Positions 1 to 6,100 of a stretch of DNA of 10,283 nt are shown one piece after another. The DNA is from Rhizobiaceae bacterium (lineage in GTDB: Bacteria; Pseudomonadota; Alphaproteobacteria; Rhizobiales; Rhizobiaceae). The translations under genes and the position numbers were made by a program. Every line of letters begins with the position of its first letter. Position 1 is the stretch's first letter. The notes under the pieces were generated by a model. That model was not told where the DNA came from and ran no database searches. It worked only from the letters and a program-made list of their open reading frames with translations. The stretch is taken from NCBI GenBank assembly GCA_913776675.1, contig CAJYRE010000127.1:1-10283 (forward strand). Direction: 5' to 3'.

Positions 1-181
1 GCTGCCATGGATTGCCGGTTGCATCGAACTGGTGGGCGGTCTGTTGATTACCATTGGCCTGTTCACCCGTCCGGCTGCCTTTATTGCATCTGGCATGTGC
101 GCATTTGCGTATTTCCTGGTGCATGCCAAGATGGACTTCTTCCCGATGAACAACCACGGTGAACCGGCAATCCATGGCAGC
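1..181. repeat. 20-bp perfect inverted repeat flanking a 141-bp spacer inside doxX
   Basis: Positions 1-20 (GCTGCCATGGATTGCCGGTT) are the exact reverse complement of 162-181. The match stops on the inner side at 21/161 and may extend to the left beyond the window. The repeat marks the point where the DoxX gene changes strand. The inner 11 bases (GATTGCCGGTT and AACCGGCAATC) encode the natural A-G-adjacent codons of one arm and the E-P-A-I codons of the other. A short pre-existing inverted repeat inside the gene could therefore have seeded the switch. Confidence 0.9.
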
Positions 182-321
182 GACATGGCGGCAGGATGCA
201 TGTCAGATGCAGGCCAGCCAATCAGTTTGCCCATGCCATGCTCAAGAAACAGCAAACCGGCCATGATACGCAGAACGCTGAGAATGATCGGCGACCACGG
301 TGCCAAACGCTTAAACAACAT
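1..321 (-). CDS. DoxX family membrane protein, N-terminal half (disrupted, runs off the window edge)
   Basis: The reading frame opens at ATG 319-321, after a strong ribosome binding site (AGGAGAGG at about 325-332). It begins MLFKRLAPWSPIILSVLRIM and contains an LEHGMGK stretch, both typical of the first membrane segment of DoxX proteins. Codons 48-53 read LPWIAG (165-180 region), where the family normally continues with I-E-L-V-G-G. Here the frame instead crosses into the reverse complement of the gene's own next part (about positions 1-162). It stays open to the window edge but loses all resemblance to DoxX. Only about 163-321 is therefore genuine DoxX sequence. The missing middle part is present on the other strand (2-172). 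DoxX proteins are small four-helix inner-membrane proteins with poorly defined roles. The family call is firm. Whether the gene is truly broken or the join is an assembly or amplification artefact cannot be decided here. Confidence 0.7.
   Translation of the reverse strand, partial: MLFKRLAPWSPIILSVLRIMAGLLFLEHGMGKLIGWPASDMHPAAMSLPWIAGSPWLFIGKKSILACTRKYANAHMPDAIKAAGRVNRPMVINRPPTSSMQPAIHGS
2..172 (+). pseudogene. DoxX family protein, middle segment in inverted orientation
   Basis: Read on the plus strand from position 2, the frame gives LPWIAGCIELVGG, then GLFTRPAAF, AYFLVHA and FFPMNNHGEPAI. This is the classic DoxX core covering the second and third membrane segments. It overlaps the minus-strand N-terminal half by the six residues LPWIAG, so the two fragments splice in frame into about 104 contiguous residues of one protein. 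After GEPAI (ending at 172) the family normally continues into the last membrane helix, with a short aromatic and aliphatic run. Here the frame reads HGSDM..., which is the reverse complement of the N-terminal half and not DoxX. The last 25-35 residues of the gene are missing from the window. Nothing here could start translation of this piece, because the natural N-terminus would lie to the left of position 1. Confidence 0.65.
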
Positions 322-401
322 ATTACCTCTCCTAACAAAATTCACGAAAAGTCCCAACGGTTTCCGCTGGAATTTCGCAATAAAACAAATCACCTATCAG
401 C

Positions 402-478
402 GGGCATCATGCTTTTGAAAAACACATGCCCAAACAGGTTGTGCGACAACCCACACCACGCCTGTGACAGATTGTCAC
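402..478. repeat. Three short palindromes in the thyA-doxX spacer
   Basis: Three inverted repeats lie in a row: GGGCAT 402-407 with ATGCCC 426-431 (18-nt loop), GGTTGT 437-442 with ACAACC 446-451 (loop GCG), and GTGACA 464-469 with TGTCAC 473-478 (loop GAT). On the minus strand, where thyA and doxX are transcribed, the middle hairpin is followed by TGTTTGGGCATGTGTTTTTC. That could act as a weak intrinsic terminator for thyA. The palindromes could equally be operators for the doxX promoter. Confidence 0.5.
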
Positions 479-512
479 CCAAAATCTCGTAAACTTGACG
501 TGAACAGGCTGG

Positions 513-1307
513 TTATACAGCAATGGGTGCCTTGATACTGGGGTCCGCCTCATACCCTTCGAGGGTAAAGTCCTCATAAGTAAAGCCGAAAATGTCTTTG
601 ACCGCCGGATTGATTCGCATCACCGGCAAGGCTTTTGGCTGACGTGTGAGCTGCAACTGCGCCTGTTCAAAATGGTTTGCATAGAGATGTGCATCCCCCA
701 GCGTATGAACAAAATCACCGGGCTGAAGCTCTGTGACCTGCGCCACCATCATGGTCAGCAGCGCATAGGAAGCAATGTTGAATGGCACGCCCAGAAAAAT
801 ATCGGCAGAGCGCTGGTAAAGCTGGCAGGACAACTTGCCATCGGCCACATAGAACTGAAACATGCAGTGGCACGGCGGCAGTGCCATATGATCCACCTCC
901 GCCGGATTCCAGGCCGAGACGATGTGGCGGCGTGAATTGGGGTTTTTCTTGATGCCCTCCACCAGATTAGCAATCTGATCGATATGACCGCCATCGGGAG
1001 CGGGCCAGGAGCGCCATTGCGCGCCATAAACCGGGCCAAGATCACCGTTCTCGTCGGCCCACTCATCCCAGATGCTCACGCCATTGTCCTTGAGATAGGC
1101 AATATTGGTGTCACCGCGCAAAAACCACAGAAGCTCATGAATGATTGAGCGTAAATGCAGCTTCTTGGTGGTCAGAACGGGAAACCCCTCGCTGAGATCA
1201 AACCGCATCTGATAGCCGAAAACCGAACGGGTGCCCGTGCCGGTGCGATCGCCCCGGTCGCTGCCCTTGGTCATCACGTGTTGCAAAAGATCATGATATT
1301 GCTTCAT
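513..1307 (-). CDS. thyA: Thymidylate synthase ThyA
   Basis: The enzyme makes dTMP from dUMP, using 5,10-methylenetetrahydrofolate as both carbon donor and reductant, in the cytoplasm. Starting at ATG 1305-1307 the protein is 264 residues, the same length as E. coli ThyA, and it aligns with that protein without gaps from MKQYHDLL to KAPIAV. Visible landmarks are DRTGTGT near residue 20 (phosphate-binding Arg), the [16 protein letters not shown] block, the catalytic Cys146 in [22 protein letters not shown] and the GDAHLYANH motif. The start is set by GAGGTG at 1315-1320, seven bases upstream. An in-frame upstream ATG at 1362-1364 would add 19 non-conserved residues and is unlikely. The frequent partner folA is not directly downstream: a disrupted doxX follows after about 190 bp. 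The spacer to the divergent tmRNA gene (1308-1519) contains the near-palindrome TGCGTTGACGCA at 1381-1392. No clear thyA promoter was identified. Confidence 0.97.
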   Translation of the reverse strand: MKQYHDLLQHVMTKGSDRGDRTGTGTRSVFGYQMRFDLSEGFPVLTTKKLHLRSIIHELLWFLRGDTNIAYLKDNGVSIWDEWADENGDLGPVYGAQWRSWPAPDGGHIDQIANLVEGIKKNPNSRRHIVSAWNPAEVDHMALPPCHCMFQFYVADGKLSCQLYQRSADIFLGVPFNIASYALLTMMVAQVTELQPGDFVHTLGDAHLYANHFEQAQLQLTRQPKALPVMRINPAVKDIFGFTYEDFTLEGYEADPSIKAPIAV

Positions 1308-1484
1308 GGGATCGCACCTCTGTTCAACGTCGGCGGCTCGAAATCGGCACCGGATCATGGGCATGCTGTTAACCGGGAAATGCGTTGACGCAAAGCATCA
1401 ACAGACAGAACCTCGGGTTTTCAAGGGTTTTGTCTGATTCTGCGGCCCGGATAAAACAGAATTATCAAAACAGCGCAGGAAACT

Positions 1485-1513
1485 CTTTTCATTGGCCTTT
1501 AAAACACCTATAT
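1485..1513 (+). promoter_or_regulatory. Probable sigma-70 promoter of the tmRNA gene
   Basis: CTTTTC (1485-1490) and CTATAT (1508-1513) are separated by 17 bases. CTATAT is a good match to the alphaproteobacterial housekeeping -10 element, while the -35 matches CTTGAC only partly. The predicted start falls at about 1519-1521, exactly where the first hairpin of the tmRNA acceptor piece begins. Confidence 0.5.
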
Positions 1514-1519
1514 CAGCCG

Positions 1520-1605
1520 TGCCGGTGCTTGACATCGGCTATGGCAATAAACTGTCGGTGTAATAAACCTATTGGACCCGGGGGCGGTACCCGGCGCCTC
1601 CACCA
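1520..1605 (+). ncRNA. ssrA: tmRNA acceptor piece
   Basis: This segment of about 86 nt opens with a 7-bp hairpin (1521-1527 with 1533-1539, loop CTTGA). It ends with a 5-bp T stem (CCGGG 1578-1582 with CCCGG 1590-1594), the 3' strand of the acceptor stem (1595-1601) and encoded ACCA (1602-1605). The T loop is GGCGGTA instead of the usual TTCRANY. From memory, this loop is common in alphaproteobacterial tmRNAs, so it is probably a lineage trait and not damage. Confidence 0.85.
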
Positions 1606-1668
1606 AAAACCGGTCAGGCTGGAACTGCTCCAGTGAAAACTGGAAAGTCTTGATGACCGGCTTTTGAT
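1606..1668 (+). ncRNA. tmRNA intervening segment removed during maturation
   Basis: This 63-nt linker joins the CCA end to the mature 5' GGGGGCG. Its ends pair as AAAA-CCGGTCA (1606-1616) with TGACCGG-C-TTTT (1654-1665), an 11-bp stem with one bulged C that can stack on the acceptor stem. Inside, TCCAGT-GAAA-ACTGGA (1629-1644) is a 6-bp stem capped by a GNRA tetraloop. The fold presents one continuous helix for RNase P and 3' processing enzymes to cut. Confidence 0.75.
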
Positions 1669-1752
1669 GGGGGCGAAACAGGATCGACAAGGGCGTAAAG
1701 ATCGAACTTTTGCTCGGCATGATACCGCCGTTATCGGGTCAAAAGAGTAGTT

Positions 1753-1794
1753 GCAAATGACAACAATGCTCAGGGTTATGCTGTAGCTGCCTAA
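1753..1794 (+). other. tmRNA proteolysis-tag reading frame (ANDNNAQGYAVAA, stop TAA)
   Basis: The resume codon is GCA 1753-1755, preceded by GTAGTT as in other tmRNAs, and the stop is TAA 1792-1794. With the alanine carried by the tRNA-like domain, the full tag is AANDNNAQGYAVAA. The start AANDN is the kind of segment an SspB adaptor recognises, and the AVAA end is the ClpX degron. Confidence 0.95.
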
Positions 1795-2082
1795 TGGCGG
1801 TTCCGGAAACCCAAACTTAAGCCCATACGGTTAGCCCCGTATGGCGGGGTTCGAAGGTACCTGGCAACAGAAACCTTCACCTACACTCCCCTTCAAAATA
1901 TACCGCCTCAATCTCTGCCACGCCTTATTCCGGTCTGGTTCTTCCCTTCAAAATTGATGTATAGTGATATGACAAAGGTCGAGATTCGGGCTTTGCGCCA
2001 AACGCAAGCTTGGCTTATAAACAAAAGACACGCGCATCTTGTTGATGTGCCATGACCGGACGCAGAAGAAAGACAGGACCAT

Positions 2083-2586
2083 ATGGGGCAGGACCACATC
2101 CGTTACGATATTCTGGCTCAAGATGCATTGCGCGGCGTGATCCGCAAGGTGCTGACAGAAGTGGCTGCAACGGGCAGACTGCCGGGTGATCATCACTTTT
2201 TCATCACCTTTCTTACCGGAGCGCCCGGTGTGCGCATCTCTCAGGCATTGAAAGCAAAATATGCCGAGCAGATGACCATTGTGGTGCAGCACCAGTTCTG
2301 GGACCTCAAGGTCACCGAAAGCCAGTTTGAAGTCGGGCTTTCTTTCTCCGATACGCCGGAAAAGCTGGTGATCCCTTTCAATGCGATTCGCGGCTTCTAC
2401 GATCCATCGGTGAATTTCGAGCTGGAATTCGATGTGCCTCTGGCTGACGAACAGGATATGTCGGCGGAAATCACCGCTTATCCGGTTGGCGCAGCAGAAA
2501 AAACCGAATCTGCCGCTGACAAACCGGAAGGCGAAAAGAAGGAAGGTTCTGTTGTGTCGCTGGATGCCTTCCGCAAGAAACAATAG
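2083..2586 (+). CDS. sspB: SspB, ClpXP adaptor for ssrA-tagged proteins
   Basis: SspB binds the tag on tmRNA-tagged proteins and tethers them to ClpXP for degradation in the cytoplasm. The 167-residue protein starts MGQDHIRYD, typical of the alphaproteobacterial family. It has the SspB core in about residues 1-125 (FFITFLTGAPGV near 43-54, QHQFWDLKV near 72-80, GFYDPSVNFELEF near 106-118). A Lys/Glu-rich flexible linker follows (about 135-154), then the tail GSVVSLDAFRKKQ (155-167), which by family knowledge docks onto the ClpX N-domain. The start is ATG 2083, with AGGA at 2075-2078. The gene follows ssrA on the same strand by about 200 bp, which unites the tag and its adaptor. The sequence TATAGT at 1960-1965 could be a -10 element, but no convincing -35 partner was found. 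A DUF4169 gene follows 11 bp downstream, probably in the same transcript. Confidence 0.95.
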   Translation: MGQDHIRYDILAQDALRGVIRKVLTEVAATGRLPGDHHFFITFLTGAPGVRISQALKAKYAEQMTIVVQHQFWDLKVTESQFEVGLSFSDTPEKLVIPFNAIRGFYDPSVNFELEFDVPLADEQDMSAEITAYPVGAAEKTESAADKPEGEKKEGSVVSLDAFRKKQ

Positions 2587-2597
2587 GGCATTTCATC

Positions 2598-2810
2598 ATG
2601 TCAGGTGACGTCGTTAATCTTCGTCAGTTCAAAAAAGCCAAGGCGCGCCAGGAGAAAGAAAAGACGGCGGAGCAAAATCGCCTGACCTTCGGGCGCACCA
2701 AGGCTGAAAAAAACCTGACCGCCGCCTTGAATGAAAAGGCAAAAAAGGCGCATGATCAATCGCGCCTTGAGCGTTCCAGCCAGAACGACACGGATGACAC
2801 AAAAGCCTGA
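2598..2810 (+). CDS. DUF4169 family protein
   Basis: This is a 70-residue, very basic and highly charged protein with no hydrophobic core or membrane segment, probably largely helical or disordered. It has the family's layout: an N-terminal VVNLRQFKKAKAR, a central NRLTFGRTKAEK and a C-terminal HDQSRLER. No function is established for this family. It lies 11 bp after sspB, and the ribbon-helix-helix gene follows 68 bp later; I recall the DUF4169/RHH pair as recurrent in alphaproteobacteria. The ribosome binding site is weak (AGGGC at 2585-2589, overlapping the sspB stop), suggesting translational coupling. The N-terminus GDVVNLRQFKKAK resembles the SspB tail GSVVSLDAFRKKQ. A ClpX-binding role would be inference only. 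Confidence 0.9.
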   Translation: MSGDVVNLRQFKKAKARQEKEKTAEQNRLTFGRTKAEKNLTAALNEKAKKAHDQSRLERSSQNDTDDTKA

Positions 2811-2816
2811 TGCCAA

Positions 2817-2848
2817 GCGGTTGATTTTAAGACAAGCGTTCAAACCGC
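2817..2848 (+). repeat. Small inverted repeat between the DUF4169 and RHH genes
   Basis: GCGGTT 2817-2822 pairs with AACCGC 2843-2848 and extends by GA/TC across a one-base bulge. The transcript could form a hairpin between the two genes. There is no T-run after it, so it is not a clear terminator. Confidence 0.4.
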
Positions 2849-2878
2849 ATTGTCAGCAGGACGTCTCACGAACACCCG

Positions 2879-3100
2879 ATGATCCGAAAACATTCCATTG
2901 CCTTGCGCGGCCATCGCACCAGCTTCTCACTTGAGGATGCATTCTGGCAGGAAATCAAAGAGATTGCAGAAAAACGGCAAATGGCCATCGCCGCCCTGAT
3001 TGCCGAGATTGACGAACATCGCCAAGCCGATTGCAATCTGTCATCCGCGCTTCGCTTATACGTTCTCCAACAGCTTAAACACCAGATCGCGCAGGCGTAA
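2879..3100 (+). CDS. Ribbon-helix-helix domain protein, putative DNA-binding
   Basis: This 73-residue protein consists almost entirely of one ribbon-helix-helix unit. The short beta strand is KHSIALRGHRTSFSLE (about residues 4-19), then a first helix with FWQEIKEIAEKRQM, a turn and a second helix ALIAEIDEHRQ. The tail reads NLSSALRLYVLQQLKHQ. This resembles the RHH_4-type proteins of alphaproteobacteria, which are predicted DNA-binding homodimers with unknown targets. ATG 2879 is the only good start: no in-frame start codon was found in the bases just upstream. AGGACG at 2859-2864 is rather distant as a ribosome binding site. It is the last gene of the plus-strand run and converges on the AsmA-like gene. 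Confidence 0.87.
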   Translation: MIRKHSIALRGHRTSFSLEDAFWQEIKEIAEKRQMAIAALIAEIDEHRQADCNLSSALRLYVLQQLKHQIAQA

Positions 3101-3119
3101 CGGTTGTTTATTTTTCGAG

Positions 3120-3188
3120 TTTTGCTGGAAATGGCTTTCTTTAACGCATTTCCGAACGCAAAACCGCTACACACTTTTGCTGGAAATG
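3120..3188. repeat. Direct and inverted repeats between convergent genes, possible bidirectional terminator
   Basis: TTTTGCTGGAAATG occurs at 3120-3133 and again at 3175-3188. Between them lies an inverted, slightly interrupted copy, CATTTCC (3147-3153) plus GCAAAA (3158-3163). The inverted copy can pair with either direct copy, giving two mutually exclusive hairpins. One of them begins directly after the AsmA stop codon. The stems have internal loops and no long T-run, so terminator function is likely from position but not proven. Confidence 0.55.
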
Positions 3189-3189
3189 C

Positions 3190-6100
3190 TTAATGCACAC
3201 CCGGCAAGCCTTCCAGTTTGATAATATTGTCAATGGTGTCGCCTCCGGCATTTGACGACGGCTTGGTCTGGCCGCGATCGGGGGCCGATGCAATCGCTTC
3301 GGCTGCCTTGCGCTCCAGTTCGGCTTTGTCTTTGGCCGCCTGTCGGGCTGCGGCAAGCGCTGCATAATAGGCAACTTCGCGTCTCAAGCGTTGTTTTTCC
3401 AGCACGTTGGCTTGCAGTGTTTCAACCCGCCGACGCTCACGCTCAAAGGCTTGCAGGGAGAGATAGCTGGCCATGTCGCTGGTATCCAATGTCACCACCG
3501 GAGCGGCAACAGGCCCTTGCACCAACAATCGCACAGTTGGAGAAGCACCGGAAACCGCAGCATCTCCGGCATCGAAGGCCACCGTCAAGGCTCCGTCCAG
3601 TTTGGTGCTTGCCACATCAAGCGCCGCTTCCGTATCCAGATGCGCCGAAGGTGTCTGCATCTGCACACTCTGAACACGCAGTTTGCCATCCGTCAGGGTA
3701 AAAGGCGCTGCAATTTGTCCAAGCCGCGCTGACGCACGGGCCAGCAGAGGCGATAACGTATCACGCACCTGTGCTGCCGTTACCTCCCCCTTGACCGAGG
3801 CAAAGGCAGCATTCAACGCAGGCAGACTTGTGGTATCCAGCTTTGGCAACACCAGCCCGGACACGGAAATGCGGCCAGAGCCATTGACCGAGGTCAGCAA
3901 ATCACGGGCATTGGCACCGCTGCTCTCGGCGGTAAAGTCCACATCCGCCTTCCCTTCCAACCCGTTGTTAGACCAGATGGAATTCAGAGAGCTTTCTTTC
4001 AGGGCCAATTGACTGCGCAAGAACCCAGTGCCTTGATTGTTGGACAGCGAAAGCCGCCCCTCAAGCTGGCCGTCCAGCCAGTTCGCTTGAATATTGTTGA
4101 GCGCCAGCCCGTCATCATTAACCTTCAATCTGGCCGTAAGATTGCGGGCCTGCGGCAGAGGGGCCGCCCCCAATGCATCGGCTGCAAGACCAATATCCAG
4201 CTTCGTCTGTCCCCAGATCGGTGCAGACAGTTTTTCCTGCGACAAGCCACCATGAACGGGGTCTTCCAACGAGCCTATAACACTCGCGCCAAGCCATTCA
4301 AGATCCGCATACGCGAGTTTCAAATCACCAGAAACACTCACGAAATTGCTCATAGATTCAAAAGCCAGCAGGCCAGAGAGCGCATTGCCGCCCACCTGCC
4401 CCTTCAAATCACGCAGCGTGATTTGGGTGCCCTTATACTCAACCGCTCCTGAAAGCGTGACCGGCAAGCCGTTGGCCAGTCCCGGCAGGCTGACGGCATT
4501 CATCATCAGCAAGGGGGCAATGTCGTCGCTGGTCAGCGTCATATTGCCTTTGCCTTCCAGGAAAACAGCCGTGTCCAAATCAACGTTGCCGCTGCCCGTC
4601 AGATGGGTTCCCCCGCTTGTCAGGTCCAGTTTTGCATCGGCGGGTGCATCGCCTTTTTGCGACAATTCAAGGTTGAGATCGGCTTTACCCTCCACGGGAA
4701 CCGGCAGCGGATCGAAACCAAGCTGTCCGAAAAGCGTGACCGAAGAGGCGTTTTCCGCGCGCAGGGACAAGGTTTTCTGCGCATCATCCAAAGCATCAAA
4801 CAGGCTGTTTTGCCGGAAAGCGGCATTAAAGGCCGTGCCGTTGCTCGTGCCGCGCACATCCACCTGCAAGCCGCCATATTGCGCATCACCAAAGCGGGCA
4901 TCCAGCACAAGACTGGTATTGTCATACCATGAGGCGCTGTCCACCAGACGCTTCAGCAGCGGATGCACTGGCGCTTGCTGCTGCACCATGGCCAGAAAAT
5001 CTGCCGCATGGGCTGCATTGACAATCACTTGCGCTTTACCACTGTAATCCGCCAAAGAGCCAGAGGCATCGCCAGTGGCCTTGATGCTCGCCCCAGCCAG
5101 ATTGCCAATATCGAGCTTGCGAAGCGAGAAGCCACCGTCCTTATAGGTGAAAACGCCATCCACATCCTGCGCCGTCACCCCGAGAGCAGAAAAAGCGGCC
5201 ACCTTGATTTTGCCAGCAATTTGCTGATTCAAAATGCCATCGGCGCTGGTATCGCCTGACACCAGCGACCCCAAAGCCTTGACGGCATCATAATCAAAAG
5301 CATCCCCGGACACATCAAACGACAGGCTATCATTCGCATTCTCAGCCGATTGCCGCTCCAGCCGCCCATGCAGGGTGGCACCGCCAATGGCCAGTTCAAG
5401 AGCTTCAAACTGCTGCAATCCTGCCGTCAGATTGACATTGGCCGAAAACCCCACTGTGCGCAATTTACGAATGGCAGGATCAACCGTGCCGGAAAGCCAG
5501 GTTGCCAGCCCAGACGGCTGATTGGATGCCACCAGCAACGAGCCGGCAAACGACGCGGCTCCCTGTAAGCGAAGCTTGCCGGAGGCTTCCACCTGCGTGC
5601 GCCCCGGCAGGGTTGCCACAGCTTTCTCCACCTGCCATCCCGTGCCATCGGGGCGCAGATCCAGCGTGATGTCACGCAGAACTGTATCACCGGCCACAAT
5701 GGCGGGCAGTTTCAGGCTGGCTCGTCCCGGCACATTCGGAATGGGAATCTGGTCTGCCAGCGCAATCAGCGCCCGGATGCGTTGACGGGCCGAGCTTTCC
5801 AACTGCCGCCCGGTCTTACCCTGCGTTGGCGGGACCGCCAGCCGATCCACATCAATCTGCTGTCCCTCTGCCGTCAGCAAAAACTGCGGCGACTTGCCAT
5901 TGTCCAGCGTGGCTTCGCCGGTAATTATATATGGCTGATCCGTGGCACCGATTTCCAGACGATAATCCGGTACGCGAACATGGTCATTGGCCAGCTCGAA
6001 ATGACCGCGCACACGCGGCGCTGGCGGCGGCTGCTCATTGCGGCTTTTCTTGCTCGCCTCACCACTGACTGGCAGGCCGCGCACCACGGCCAAAAATGTG

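Larger units (their letters stand above)
1520..1880 (+). ncRNA. ssrA: tmRNA, circularly permuted two-piece form
   Basis: tmRNA rescues stalled ribosomes. It is charged with alanine, enters the A site with SmpB and supplies a short reading frame that tags the unfinished protein for proteolysis. Here the tRNA-like 3' half comes first (1520-1605, ending in CCA), then an excised linker (1606-1668), then the 5' half with the tag frame (1669 to about 1880). The 7-bp acceptor stem forms between GGGGGCG 1669-1675 and CGCCTCC 1595-1601, with one G-U pair, followed by ACCA. The tag frame 1753-1794 encodes ANDNNAQGYAVAA. The 3' part holds an 8-bp stem (1823-1830 with 1837-1844) with a possible pseudoknot through GGGG 1846-1849, and a 6-bp stem (1853-1858 with 1873-1878). 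This permuted arrangement is characteristic of alphaproteobacteria. The 5' end rests on the promoter and first hairpin, and the 3' end on the last stem, so both are approximate. The pairing between the two pieces was not resolved. Confidence 0.96.

Noticed and set aside
32..492. Plus-strand frames running through 172 toward 418 and 492
   Set aside because: Past 172 they read the antisense of the DoxX N-terminus and of non-coding DNA. The first starts inside the DoxX core and is not a natural start.
1381..1392. Near-palindrome TGCGTTGACGCA upstream of thyA
   Set aside because: The 5-bp arms could be a regulator site, but there is only one copy and no known consensus I can match, so no feature is called.
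1529..1534. Perfect TTGACA -35 element
   Set aside because: It lies inside the first hairpin of the tmRNA acceptor piece, partly in the loop, and has no -10 element at 16-18 bp. The CTTTTC/CTATAT pair upstream fits better.
1385..1720. Short open frames on both strands over this stretch
   Set aside because: They overlap the tmRNA gene and have no protein-like composition or ribosome binding site. The RNA gene explains the sequence.
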